From an uncultured Flavobacteriaceae bacterium (GTDB lineage Bacteria; Bacteroidota; Bacteroidia; Flavobacteriales; Flavobacteriaceae), in NCBI GenBank assembly GCA_947493535.1, contig CANLRK010000006.1, forward strand, positions 87,956 to 151,955: DNA of 64,000 bases. The letters are read 5' to 3'. The translations under genes were made by a program, and so were the position numbers. Under the pieces are notes generated by a model. That model searched no databases and had not been told where the DNA came from. It worked only from the letters and a program-made list of their open reading frames with translations. Positions 9,014 through 17,308 of this stretch are shown piece by piece. Positions within the stretch are counted from its first letter, which is position 1. Each line of letters starts with the position of its first letter.

Positions 9014-9646
9014 ATGAAAAAAAATGTAGTAGTACTAGCCTTATTACTAGGTATGTTTGGTATGGTAAATGCCAACGAAACAGCTAACAACAAAACAATT
9101 AGTTTGGAAACCTCACGCTACGGGTATATGGAACCTTTCGAATTTACGGAACGTGGAGTTGTGTTTTATGTGTTTCCAAACGGAGAGTTTGATTTTAATA
9201 CTCAACCACAATACAGAAGAACCCGTAGAGGAAATTCACATGTAAACATTTCTTATGGAGCACCTAGAAGTTATACGCATGCAGGTGGTATTAGGATTGA
9301 ACATGATCATTTAGGACGTATCAGGCGAGTTGGTAATGTGTTTATGAACTATGATCGTTCAGGACGAATTAAACGTATTGGAAGTGTATATATGAACTAT
9401 CGTTATAATTTATTACGCAACATTGGTGGCTTACATATATACTACAACCCTCATCATAGAGTTATACGCACCACTGGTAGTATAAAACCTCGTATAGGAT
9501 GCCATTTTTGTGGTAGTCATACTTGTAGTATAAACCATTACAGTAGTAATGATTATTATTACCATTCTGATTCTGACAATAATTGGCAAAATGATGATGA
9601 TATGTATTATTACAAAAACGGTAAGGAAAAGAAAAAGAAGAAATAA
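9014..9646 (+). CDS. Secreted protein with repeated RIRRVGN-type motifs, function unknown
   Basis: 210 residues from the ATG at 9014, chosen because a clean signal peptide (MKKNVVVLALLLGMFGMVNA) begins there; an ATG 30 bases earlier adds ten polar residues. The mature protein has short tandem repeats of about 15 residues: GRIRRVGNVFMNYDRSG, GRIKRIGSVYMNYRYN, then LLRNIGGLHIYYNPHH. A CHFCGSHTC cluster, a Tyr/Asp-rich stretch and a lysine-only tail follow. It is probably periplasmic or surface-exposed. I do not recognise a function. The sigma-54-like promoter upstream suggests regulated expression. Confidence 0.7.
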   Translation: MKKNVVVLALLLGMFGMVNANETANNKTISLETSRYGYMEPFEFTERGVVFYVFPNGEFDFNTQPQYRRTRRGNSHVNISYGAPRSYTHAGGIRIEHDHLGRIRRVGNVFMNYDRSGRIKRIGSVYMNYRYNLLRNIGGLHIYYNPHHRVIRTTGSIKPRIGCHFCGSHTCSINHYSSNDYYYHSDSDNNWQNDDDMYYYKNGKEKKKKK

Positions 9647-9669
9647 ATTGATTTTGGTTGGTTAGGATG

Positions 9670-9706
9670 AAAAGCTCTGGAGGTATTGTACCAAAGGAGC
9701 TTTTTA
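9670..9706 (+). terminator. Terminator after the secreted-protein gene
   Basis: AAAAGCTC (9670-9677) pairs with GAGCTTTT (9697-9704) across a 19-base loop and is followed by a T-run. It begins 23 bases after the stop codon. The loop is long, so strength is uncertain. Confidence 0.6.
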
Positions 9707-9730
9707 CATATCTATCAATCATATTTAAGT

Positions 9731-10480
9731 TTAATTAAAAAACCATAATTTAATTGATAATATTGTAATCATTACTACAACAAAACGTTTTACCAACCTA
9801 TCTCCTTTATCTACAGACCAACGGCTAGATACCCAAGCCCCAGTAGCATTACCAATAGCTAAAATTAACCCATAGCACCAGTTTATCTTATCGTTAATAG
9901 CAAACATAAATACCGCCCCTATAGTATATATACAAACCACAGCAACTTTTGTTGCATTAGATTTTACTAAAGATAATCTATTTACATAAGGCAGTATAAT
10001 CAACATCATAAATCCTATCCCCGCATTTATAAACCCACCGTATATGCCCAAGAAGAAAAAAATTACTATTGAAATATATAAATATTTTCCTTGGGTACGT
10101 TCTGCCAAACTTGCTAAAGATATTTTTGGTTGAAACAACATTAGTATTACAACCAATAACATAATAACCGCAAGAATTCTGTTAAATAGTTCCCCTTTTA
10201 TATCCACAGCAATTTGCGCTCCAATTAATGAACCCAATAAAGCAGATATTCCCAAATAAATACTAAATGGATATGTCGTTACACCTTTACTTTGAAACCC
10301 CTTTACTCCTATAGCTGTCTGAATGAGTATCGCTATTCTATTTGTTCCGTTAGCAATATTAGGAGGCAATCCCATAAAAATAAGCATCGGCATAGTTAAT
10401 AATGTTCCTCCTCCAGCAATAGTATTAATAAAGCCTGCTAGAAACCCAACAAATACCAACAATACAAAACTCCAATCCAT
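9731..10480 (-). CDS. TauE/SafE-family permease
   Basis: 249 residues, almost entirely hydrophobic, with about seven to eight membrane segments. The family hallmark is the first helix GFLAGFINTIAGGGTLLTMP, repeated in degenerate form in the second half (FFLGIYGGFINAGIGFMMLI), the internal duplication typical of TauE/SafE (DUF81). Members export sulfite, sulfonates or related anions; the substrate here cannot be read from sequence. It lies just outside the left end of the integrative element, so before integration it was the gene downstream of tRNA-Ser on the same strand. Confidence 0.88.
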   Translation of the reverse strand: MDWSFVLLVFVGFLAGFINTIAGGGTLLTMPMLIFMGLPPNIANGTNRIAILIQTAIGVKGFQSKGVTTYPFSIYLGISALLGSLIGAQIAVDIKGELFNRILAVIMLLVVILMLFQPKISLASLAERTQGKYLYISIVIFFFLGIYGGFINAGIGFMMLIILPYVNRLSLVKSNATKVAVVCIYTIGAVFMFAINDKINWCYGLILAIGNATGAWVSSRWSVDKGDRLVKRFVVVMITILSIKLWFFN

Positions 10481-10513
10481 TCCTTTTAACTTTTCAGCAA
10501 TACTTATAAAAGC

Positions 10514-10544
10514 AAAAAACCTACAACATACGCTGTAGGTTTTT
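10514..10544 (-). terminator. Hairpin terminator at the left element junction (ancestral tRNA-Ser terminator)
   Basis: AAAAAACCTACA (10514-10525) and TGTAGGTTTTT (10534-10544) form an 11-bp stem with an 8-base loop, T-rich on both strands. It lies directly outside attL. Read on the minus strand it would sit immediately after the tRNA-Ser 3' end if the element were removed, so it is inferred to be the original tRNA terminator. Confidence 0.7.
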
Positions 10545-10546
10545 CC

Positions 10547-10569
10547 TGCGGAGAAAGAGGTATTTGAAC
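10547..10569. other. attL attachment site
   Basis: TGCGGAGAAAGAGG is identical to the tRNA-Ser 3' end copy at 22641. The next nine bases (TATTTGAAC) match the tRNA copy (GATTCGAAC) at seven of nine positions, after which similarity ends. The likely crossover core is within the 14 identical bases. Confidence 0.85.
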
Positions 10570-10644
10570 TTTTTGGTATTTAACATACCTTGTTTTACAA
10601 AAACCCCTAACTGTCAATAAGTTGTTAAAAACCTTAGTGCTAAT

Positions 10645-10678
10645 TTGTATCGCAATATAGTATTAAAATATAACTTTA
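10645..10678 (+). promoter_or_regulatory. Probable integrase promoter
   Basis: TTG at 10645-10647 and TAACTTTA at 10671-10678, with 23 bases between, approximate the Bacteroidota TTG-N17-23-TAnnTTTG pattern (last base differs). The -7 box ends one base before the first TGTCAACT arm site, so bound integrase would be expected to repress its own gene. Confidence 0.4.
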
Positions 10679-10679
10679 C

Positions 10680-10699
10680 TGTCAACTATACTGTCAACT
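10680..10699. repeat. Left arm-type integrase sites (TGTCAACT x2)
   Basis: TGTCAACT occurs at 10680-10687 and 10692-10699, 12 bases apart start to start. The same pair with the same spacing is found at the right end, differing at one base over 20. Pairs of this kind at both ends of an element are typical arm-type binding sites of tyrosine integrases. Confidence 0.65.
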
Positions 10700-10710
10700 G
10701 ATAAAAATAA

Positions 10711-11985
10711 ATGAGAAGTACTTTTAACCTTAAAGAACCTAAGAAAGATAAAGAATCATTAATCTTGTTTTCCTCATATTTTAAGAATGAAGGGCGAAAA
10801 TTTGTATATTCTACTGGTGAATACATTCACCCCAATGATTGGGACTTTGAAAACAAACAACCTAAAAACCTCAACGGCAGAACTGAAAAAGCTAACAAGC
10901 AACGAGGAATTAAAAGACAGTTGGACAGGTATTCAAATTTCTTTTCTGATATTATACAAAGTTATAAGCTTTCCAATAGAGAAATTATAATATCAGATAT
11001 TAAAGATGATTTTGATATTGAATTTAAACGAACTAAGTCTATATCAAGTAAATTTTTTGAAGTATATGATATATTCTTAGCCGAAAAGAAAAATGATTAT
11101 ACAGAAGACGCCAATTCACAAACAACAATTAAACGATATGAGTATAATAAAAAGTTGTTGAGTGAATTTCAAACTCATCGAAAGAAGAAACTGCATTTTA
11201 ATCAAGTTAACAAAGCATTTTATAATTCATTTATAGATTTTTGCGTAAATCAAAAGAACCATTCCGCTAATACGTTAAGGAGAAATGTAGGTCTCTTTAA
11301 GACTTTTTTGTATTGGGCTTTAGAAAATGGGCATACATATAAAACAGATTTTCAAAAATTCAAAGCTCCTAAGGCACAACAAACAGATGAAATAGCATTA
11401 AGCTTAGTTCAGGTTCAAGAAGTGTTTGAGTTTGACCTAAGTAATAATGAGCGTTTAGAAAAAGTAAGAGATTTATTTGTTTTTGGTTGTGCAACAGGAA
11501 TGCGTTACAGTAACTATTCAAAAGTAGAAAAGAAAGATATACAGAATGGCATTATAAAAGTTCGAGATGAAAAGAACAATGATAAATCCTTAGAAGTACC
11601 TCTTAATGATTTTTCTAACTATATTCTTAAAAAATATGAATACAAGCTTCCTAAGTTATCAAATCAGAAGTTTAATGATTATATAAAAGAAGTGTTTGAA
11701 TTAATAGGGTATGATGAGAATATTAAGAAGACTATTAAAATTGGTAAAGACCTAATCGAACAAATCAATCCGATGTACGAGCGTATTTCTTCACATACAG
11801 CAAGAAGAAGCTTTATCACAATAATGAAAAACAAAAAAATACCTGACAAAGTGATAATGAGTTATACAGGACATAAAAGTTTGGAAGTGTTCAATAAATA
11901 CTACAAACCAAATAATGATGATAGAAAAGATTTTATGCAAACAGTGTGGAAGTTTGAAGGTGTTCCATTGAAAAAAGCTGAGTAA
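10711..11985 (+). CDS. int: Element integrase (tyrosine recombinase)
   Basis: 424 residues: an N-terminal arm-binding region (about 1-110, with the YIHPNDWDFENKQP motif common in Bacteroidota integrases), a SAM-like core-binding domain (about 115-215) and a catalytic domain. Catalytic residues visible are R264 in ATGMRYSNYS, H362 and R365 in SSHTARRSF, H388 in YTGHKS and Y397 or Y398 in FNKYYKP. It should insert and excise the element at the tRNA-Ser 3' end. The start follows the arm sites by 11 bases. The stop overlaps the next ATG by one base (TAATG), so the next protein is translationally coupled. Confidence 0.95.
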   Translation: MRSTFNLKEPKKDKESLILFSSYFKNEGRKFVYSTGEYIHPNDWDFENKQPKNLNGRTEKANKQRGIKRQLDRYSNFFSDIIQSYKLSNREIIISDIKDDFDIEFKRTKSISSKFFEVYDIFLAEKKNDYTEDANSQTTIKRYEYNKKLLSEFQTHRKKKLHFNQVNKAFYNSFIDFCVNQKNHSANTLRRNVGLFKTFLYWALENGHTYKTDFQKFKAPKAQQTDEIALSLVQVQEVFEFDLSNNERLEKVRDLFVFGCATGMRYSNYSKVEKKDIQNGIIKVRDEKNNDKSLEVPLNDFSNYILKKYEYKLPKLSNQKFNDYIKEVFELIGYDENIKKTIKIGKDLIEQINPMYERISSHTARRSFITIMKNKKIPDKVIMSYTGHKSLEVFNKYYKPNNDDRKDFMQTVWKFEGVPLKKAE

Positions 11986-13028
11986 TGAAAAATAAAAAAA
12001 TAGGTTATGAAATAAACATTCCTGAGAACTCAAAATTGGTATATGTACCATTTTCTGAAGAAATGAATGAATTCTTCACAACTCTAAATAAAAACAATTA
12101 TACTCATTATTTGACTAAGTTCATAGGTGGTAAAAAAAACTATGACATAGCATTTAATGCGGTTAAAGATTGTATGATAAAAGCTTTGCCAAAAAACAGA
12201 AAAGAAAATTGTAAGTTCTGTTTAGGGCATAGCAAAGAAAGAGGTGACAAATTATGTGAAAGATATAATAGCCAAATGATGTTTACATATTTCGTTGCAA
12301 GTATTGAATTTTTAAATATTGTATCAAAAAATAAGCATCTACAAAAAAACAGAGCCATCTTACAAAAATTAACCATAAACTTTTTTAAATGTTTACACTT
12401 TATTGAAGGTCAAGGAAAAATGTATTTTGATTTAGATAAAATGTGTCGCTATTGCCTACAAGCAGGCTTTTTATCATTATCAGAAATGTTTGCTAAATCG
12501 TCTAACCTTAATAATATAAAAGTTATAAATAATACTTTGAATGAAATAGACAGTGGAATAATAGAAAACAAAGTGCTTCAAAGAGAAGATGACAATTATT
12601 TAGAACTACAAAGGGAGTTTTTTGATAATAAACTTCGATATTATAAAAACAAATTACTTATTGAAGAAAAAGAAAAAAAGAGTAACAATTCAGTCAGCAA
12701 CGGGAATAAACAAAAAGAAGTAACTATTATACAATATGCTTTGTATTATTATTATCTTCAACAAAGTGGAGATTTTGGTTATTTTGAAAATCATCCAGAA
12801 GGAAAAGTTAAAGCTATTAAGGAACTGATAACAAAAGAAAAGTTAAACACAACTCCTAAATACTTTCAAAAAGTATATAATAAAATAGCACATTATAATT
12901 CAAATAGAATAGCTAAAAAGCAAGTTTCAAACATAGATTTTGTGATAAATATTATGTTGAAAAACTTTGACAAAGCTAAAGAAATAGCACTTCAAGAACT
13001 AAAAGAAGCCAAAACAAAGAATAGGTAA
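11985..13028 (+). CDS. Unknown protein coupled to the integrase
   Basis: 347 residues, basic and largely helical by composition. I do not recognise the family. Two CxxC pairs are visible, C76-x2-C79 (CKFCLGH, with C91 following) and C154-x2-C157 (CRYCLQ), which could bind zinc. There is a charged linker at about 205-240 and a C-terminal region rich in Lys. It begins in the TAATG overlap with int and is followed by the GGTAACC repeat cluster and the HTH gene. The position suggests a role in element maintenance or excision control. No catalytic motif is evident. Confidence 0.7.
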   Translation: MKNKKIGYEINIPENSKLVYVPFSEEMNEFFTTLNKNNYTHYLTKFIGGKKNYDIAFNAVKDCMIKALPKNRKENCKFCLGHSKERGDKLCERYNSQMMFTYFVASIEFLNIVSKNKHLQKNRAILQKLTINFFKCLHFIEGQGKMYFDLDKMCRYCLQAGFLSLSEMFAKSSNLNNIKVINNTLNEIDSGIIENKVLQREDDNYLELQREFFDNKLRYYKNKLLIEEKEKKSNNSVSNGNKQKEVTIIQYALYYYYLQQSGDFGYFENHPEGKVKAIKELITKEKLNTTPKYFQKVYNKIAHYNSNRIAKKQVSNIDFVINIMLKNFDKAKEIALQELKEAKTKNR

Positions 13029-13060
13029 CTATAAATGGTAACCGTTACTTTATGGTTACC
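13023..13060. repeat. Clustered GGTAAC/GTTACC motifs
   Basis: Within 38 bases are GGTAACT, GGTAACC (13037-13043), GTTACT and GGTTACC (13054-13060). The two 7-mers form an inverted repeat around a 10-base loop, and GTAACcGTTAC is itself palindromic. It precedes the HTH gene by about 50 bases and a further GGTAACC lies inside the rep gene near 14077. It could be an operator or part of a replication origin. Confidence 0.45.
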
Positions 13061-13108
13061 TCATCTTCACTAAAATAAGTTTGTAACAAATTGTTAATAA
13101 GATTTGTT

Positions 13109-13384
13109 ATGAATAATCCATTTGAGACAATCAATGAAAGGTTGTCAAACATAGAAAACCTACTGTTAGAAATTAAACATAAACCAGTAGAAGAAGAAAA
13201 GTCTGAAAATCTTACGGTAAAAGAAACCGCAGAATTTTTAAAGGTTTCTGAACAGTCTGTACACAACTACATCAAAAAAGGTTTTTTACCTGCTCAAAAA
13301 GTTGGTAGAATACTTCTTATCAAAAGACAAGATTTAGAGAATGCTTTAGCTGAGGTTAAGTCACTTAAATATAAAAGGGCTTAA
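13109..13384 (+). CDS. Excisionase-like helix-turn-helix protein
   Basis: 91 residues from the ATG at 13109; a TTG six codons upstream is less likely. A short coiled-coil-like lead (INERLSNIENLLLEIK) precedes a winged HTH of the excisionase/MerR-like HTH_17 type: LTVKETAEFLKVSEQSVHNYIKKG, then LPAQKVGRILLIKRQDL. Such proteins act as recombination directionality factors or small DNA-binding regulators in Bacteroidota mobile elements. It sits between the coupled unknown gene and rep, 40 bases before the rep start. Confidence 0.82.
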   Translation: MNNPFETINERLSNIENLLLEIKHKPVEEEKSENLTVKETAEFLKVSEQSVHNYIKKGFLPAQKVGRILLIKRQDLENALAEVKSLKYKRA

Positions 13385-13424
13385 CCTCTTTTTGTTCGTA
13401 TCTAAAAATCTAAAAAATAGTAGT

Positions 13425-14444
13425 ATGTATACATTAGCAGAAAGCGGGACAAACAAAGCAGGACAAAATCATATAATTGTTAATGGAGAAGGCTCAGACT
13501 TAAACAAAATAGAAGCTCTAAAAGGTAGAGCAAAAAGAAAAACAATTACACAAATTATGATGTTAAAATTAATTGAGGTAGCACAAGAAAAAGGAGAACC
13601 TGAATTAGAAAAGTCCTATTGGAATACGTATTACTGTCAACAAAATATATTTACAGCTAACGGACGTTTATATGGTAAGTATTGTAAAAATCGTTTTTGT
13701 ACTCTTTGTTGTAGTATTCGAAAAGCCGAATTAATAAATAAATATTATCCAGTTATGAAAAACTGGGAAGAACCATATTTCCTTACACTAACTGTTAAGG
13801 CTTGTAAAGCAGATAAGTTAAAATTATACATAAAAAAGTTTATTCAAGGTTTTAAAAGAATAACAGAAAAATATAGAAAACGATACCAAAGAGGAAAAGG
13901 AAAGTTACTTATAGGGGTGCGGTCATTGGAATGCAATTTCAATCCAATTAAGAAAACATATAACCCTCATTTTCATATCATAACAAAAGATAAATATACT
14001 GCTGAGGTTTTACTCTATGAGTGGCTTAAATTATGGACAACAAAATTTACTAACAAAAAAGGGCAAAACATTCAAAAGGTAACCAACTTAGAAAATGGAT
14101 TAATTGAGATAATTAAATATGGAAGTAAAATTTTTACAGAACCCGATTTAAAAAAAAGAGAAAAAGAAACCTCAACAACTTGCATCTATATAAAAGCGTT
14201 AGACACTATTTTAACTGCTATGAAGGGAAAAAGAATATTTGATAGGTTTGGATTTAACTTACCCAAAATAACTAATACACAAAAGAGTAAAACAAAATTA
14301 TTACTCAACTACAACGAATGGGAGTATAATCTTAAAACATCTGATTGGCAGAATGTTACAACAGGTGAGTGTTTAAGCGGATATAACACGCCTTCTCATT
14401 TACAAGCTTTACTTGAAAATAACATTGATAATATATCAAACTAG
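13425..14444 (+). CDS. rep: Rolling-circle replication initiator (HUH Rep)
   Basis: 339 residues from the ATG at 13425; an upstream TTG is unlikely. A cysteine cluster, C87-x4-C92-x2-C95 (YCKNRFCTLC), resembles that of Rep_1 plasmid initiators. Motif 1 is FLTLTV (119-124), motif 2 (HUH) is PHFHIITK with H182 and H184, and motif 3 is LIEIIKYGSK with candidate nicking tyrosine Y232. Proteins of this class nick a double-strand origin and drive rolling-circle replication. In an integrated element it implies a circular, replicating excised form. No primase or relaxase was seen. The nick site was not located. Confidence 0.8.
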   Translation: MYTLAESGTNKAGQNHIIVNGEGSDLNKIEALKGRAKRKTITQIMMLKLIEVAQEKGEPELEKSYWNTYYCQQNIFTANGRLYGKYCKNRFCTLCCSIRKAELINKYYPVMKNWEEPYFLTLTVKACKADKLKLYIKKFIQGFKRITEKYRKRYQRGKGKLLIGVRSLECNFNPIKKTYNPHFHIITKDKYTAEVLLYEWLKLWTTKFTNKKGQNIQKVTNLENGLIEIIKYGSKIFTEPDLKKREKETSTTCIYIKALDTILTAMKGKRIFDRFGFNLPKITNTQKSKTKLLLNYNEWEYNLKTSDWQNVTTGECLSGYNTPSHLQALLENNIDNISN

Positions 14445-14551
14445 AACATTCTACTTACTATAAGAAAAGAGTCAATATAAATGATTAAAAAAGTTTAATA
14501 AACCACAAAAAAAAATTACTTTAACGCATTAAAATTTTCCAAACATAAAAA

Positions 14552-16099
14552 ATGACAAGTATAGACCAAAGAACACAATTACAAAATCAAATATGGAAAA
14601 TAGCCAACGATGTCCGTGGCTCTGTAGATGGATGGGATTTTAAACACTTCGTTTTAGGGACATTATTTTATCGCTTTATAAGTGAAAATTTTACTGATTA
14701 CATTGAGGCTGGTGACGATAGTATTGATTATGCAAGTTTACCAGATACAGTAATAACACCCGAAATAAAAGAAGATGCCATTAAAACCAAAGGCTATTTT
14801 ATATATCCAAGTCAGTTATTTGTAAATGTGGTTAAAAATGCAGATGATAACGATAATCTAAATACAGATTTAGCAGCTATTTTTACAGCAATAGAAATTT
14901 CTGCAAATGGTTATCCGTCAGAAGAGGATATAAAAGGCTTATTCGCAGATTTTGATACCACCAGTAATCGATTAGGTAATACCGTTACAAATAAAAACAG
15001 CCGATTAGCAGACGTTTTAAAAGGTGTTGCAGGTTTAAATTTGGGTAATTTTCAAGACAATAAAATCGATTTGTTTGGCGATGCCTATGAGTTTCTAATT
15101 CATAAATATGCAGCCAATGCAGGTAAGTCTGGAGGTGAATTTTTTACACCTACCAACGTGTCGCAATTAATTGCACAATTGGCTATGCACAAGCAAGAGA
15201 AAATCAATAAAATCTACGACCCAGCTGCAGGTTCTGGTTCATTACTTCTACAAGCTAAAAAACATTTTGATAATCATGTAATTGAAGAAGGTTTCTTTGG
15301 GCAAGAAATAAACCATACTACCTATAACTTGGCACGTATGAACATGTTTTTGCACAATGTAAACTACGATAAGTTTCATATCGTGTTGGGCGACACCTTA
15401 ATGAACCCACAATTAGGAGACGATAAGCCTTTTGATGCTATCGTATCTAATCCACCCTATTCTATAAAATGGAAAGGTAGTGACGACCCTACGCTAATTA
15501 ATGACGACCGTTTTGCACCTGCAGGTGTATTAGCACCAAAATCTAAAGCAGATTTTGCGTTTGTACTACACTCGTTAAGCTATTTATCTAGTAAAGGTAG
15601 AGCAGCATTAGTATGTTTCCCTGGTATCTTTTACCGTGGTGGTGCAGAACAAAAAATTAGAAAGTATTTGGTAGATAACAACTATGTAGAAACCATTATC
15701 AATTTAGCACCTAATTTATTTTATGGTACTACTATAGCGGTAACCTTGTTAGTGCTTTCTAAAAGTAAAACCGACACCAAAACCCAGTTTATTGAGGCTA
15801 GTGGCGAAGACTTCTTTAAAAAAGAAACTAACAACAATGTGTTGTATGACGACCACATTGAAAAGGTAATGCAATTGTTTGATAGCAAAGAAGATGTAAA
15901 ACACGTAGCAAAATCTGTAGACAATAGCATAATTGCTAAAAACGATTACAACCTTTCTGTGAGTTCTTATGTAGAAGCTAAAGACACCCGCGAAAAAATA
16001 GATATAAAAAAGCTGAATATAGAGGTTGCTAAAACAGTTGATAAGATAGATAAACTACGTGCCGATATTGATAACATTGTAAAGGAAATTGAAGCATGA
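14552..16099 (+). CDS. hsdM: Type I restriction-modification methyltransferase subunit HsdM
   Basis: 515 residues, near the 520 of EcoR124I HsdM. It has an N-terminal HsdM helical domain (about 8-150), then the N6-adenine methyltransferase fold with the SAM motif DPAAGSGS (223-230) and catalytic NPPY (300-303). GGEFFTP just before motif I is typical of HsdM. With HsdS it forms the methylase; with HsdR, the restriction complex. It begins 107 bases after rep, a gap with no clear secondary structure that probably holds the cargo promoter. It overlaps hsdS by four bases (ATGA). Confidence 0.96.
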   Translation: MTSIDQRTQLQNQIWKIANDVRGSVDGWDFKHFVLGTLFYRFISENFTDYIEAGDDSIDYASLPDTVITPEIKEDAIKTKGYFIYPSQLFVNVVKNADDNDNLNTDLAAIFTAIEISANGYPSEEDIKGLFADFDTTSNRLGNTVTNKNSRLADVLKGVAGLNLGNFQDNKIDLFGDAYEFLIHKYAANAGKSGGEFFTPTNVSQLIAQLAMHKQEKINKIYDPAAGSGSLLLQAKKHFDNHVIEEGFFGQEINHTTYNLARMNMFLHNVNYDKFHIVLGDTLMNPQLGDDKPFDAIVSNPPYSIKWKGSDDPTLINDDRFAPAGVLAPKSKADFAFVLHSLSYLSSKGRAALVCFPGIFYRGGAEQKIRKYLVDNNYVETIINLAPNLFYGTTIAVTLLVLSKSKTDTKTQFIEASGEDFFKKETNNNVLYDDHIEKVMQLFDSKEDVKHVAKSVDNSIIAKNDYNLSVSSYVEAKDTREKIDIKKLNIEVAKTVDKIDKLRADIDNIVKEIEA

Positions 16100-17307
16100 G
16101 CAAGTTAGATGAATTATTGGATGAGGTTGATGTGGAATTTCAATCTTTAAAGAGTGTTTGTAGTGTATTTAAAGGAAAGCAATTGAATAAAACTGAACTT
16201 ACAGAATTAGGTGAATATCCTGCTTATAACGGCGGAACTAATTATTCTGGATTTACAAATAAATTTAATGTTGAAGAAAATACGACCATAATAAGTCAAG
16301 GAGGTGCTTCAGCTGGCTATGTTCAGTTTATCAAAAGAAAATTTTGGGCAAATGCACATTGTTATTATTTAAAACCTAATTTAGATGTAGTTGAAAATAA
16401 ATATGTTTATTATTTTGTAAAAAATAAGCAGTACAACCTTATGAATTTTCAATTTGGTGCAGGTATACCTGCATTAAAATCTGATGTAATTAAGAAACTT
16501 CAAATCCCAATCCCTTGTCCAGATAATCCAGAGAAATCACTCAAAATCCAAAAAGAAATCGTTCGTATTTTAGATACCTTTACAGAACTTACTACAGAAC
16601 TTACTACAGAACTTACTACAGAACTTACTGCACGTAAAAAACAATACGAGTATTATCGTGAGCAATTATTAACTTTTGAAGAATCAGAAGTTAAGCACTT
16701 ACCTATGGGCGATGAAAGTTTAGGCGAATTTATTAGAGGTAAAAGATTTGTGAAAACTGATATGATGTCAGAAGGTGTTCCATGTATACACTATGGTGAA
16801 ATGTATACACATTATGGTACATGGGCAAGCAAAACAAAATCATTTGTTAGTAAAGAGTTGGTAGAAAGCAAAAAGTTAAGACGAGCATTAAAAGGGGATG
16901 TTGTAATTGTAGCAGCGGGTGAAACTATTGAAGATATAGGACAAGGAACTGCATGGTTAGGCGAAGAAGGTGCTGTTATTCATGATGCTTGTTTTTATTA
17001 TAAAAGTAATTTAAATCCTAAATATGTTGCTTATTATACAAGAACAAGGCAATTTCATGACCAAATAAAAAAACATATCCGCACTGGTAAAATTTCAGCA
17101 ATTAACTCAGAGGGATTAGGTAAAGCATTAATTCCTATTCCATCGCCAGAAGAGCAAGAACGCATTGTAAACATCCTTGATAAATTTGATGTATTGACTA
17201 CATCCATAAGCGAAGGTTTACCTAAAGAAATAGAGCTGAGAAAAAAGCAATACGAGTATTATAGAAACAAGCTATTAACATTTCCTAAAGAAACTGTAGA
17301 AGTATAA
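16096..17307 (+). CDS. hsdS: Type I restriction-modification specificity subunit HsdS
   Basis: 403 residues, matching EcoR124I HsdS (404). Two target-recognition domains (about 10-150 and 210-370) are each followed by a conserved helix. The helix repeats are [15 protein letters not shown] and [15 protein letters not shown], near-identical. In the central spacer four copies of TELT occur in tandem; in EcoR124I/EcoDXXI the number of TAEL units here sets the length of the gap in the bipartite target. The start overlaps hsdM, and the next ATG follows the stop after one base, so the operon is tightly coupled. Confidence 0.95.
   Translation: MSKLDELLDEVDVEFQSLKSVCSVFKGKQLNKTELTELGEYPAYNGGTNYSGFTNKFNVEENTTIISQGGASAGYVQFIKRKFWANAHCYYLKPNLDVVENKYVYYFVKNKQYNLMNFQFGAGIPALKSDVIKKLQIPIPCPDNPEKSLKIQKEIVRILDTFTELTTELTTELTTELTARKKQYEYYREQLLTFEESEVKHLPMGDESLGEFIRGKRFVKTDMMSEGVPCIHYGEMYTHYGTWASKTKSFVSKELVESKKLRRALKGDVVIVAAGETIEDIGQGTAWLGEEGAVIHDACFYYKSNLNPKYVAYYTRTRQFHDQIKKHIRTGKISAINSEGLGKALIPIPSPEEQERIVNILDKFDVLTTSISEGLPKEIELRKKQYEYYRNKLLTFPKETVEV
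16582..16629 (+). repeat. Four perfect 12-bp tandem repeats in hsdS
   Basis: ACAGAACTTACT is repeated four times without a mismatch, coding (TELT)4. The unit is a multiple of three, so gain or loss keeps the frame and changes only the spacer between the two recognition domains. A fifth, diverged unit (GCACGT...) ends the tract. Confidence 0.95.
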
Positions 17308-17308
17308 T

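Noticed and set aside
13045..13266. Minus-strand frame of 73 codons over the HTH gene
   Set aside because: It is antisense to a well-recognised HTH gene, begins and ends without plausible signals, and has no recognisable features.
14445..14551. Possible replication origin between rep and hsdM
   Set aside because: The 107 bases are AT-rich but show no convincing inverted repeat or nick-site motif.
16582..16629. CRISPR-like short repeats
   Set aside because: The units are contiguous without spacers and are in frame within hsdS.
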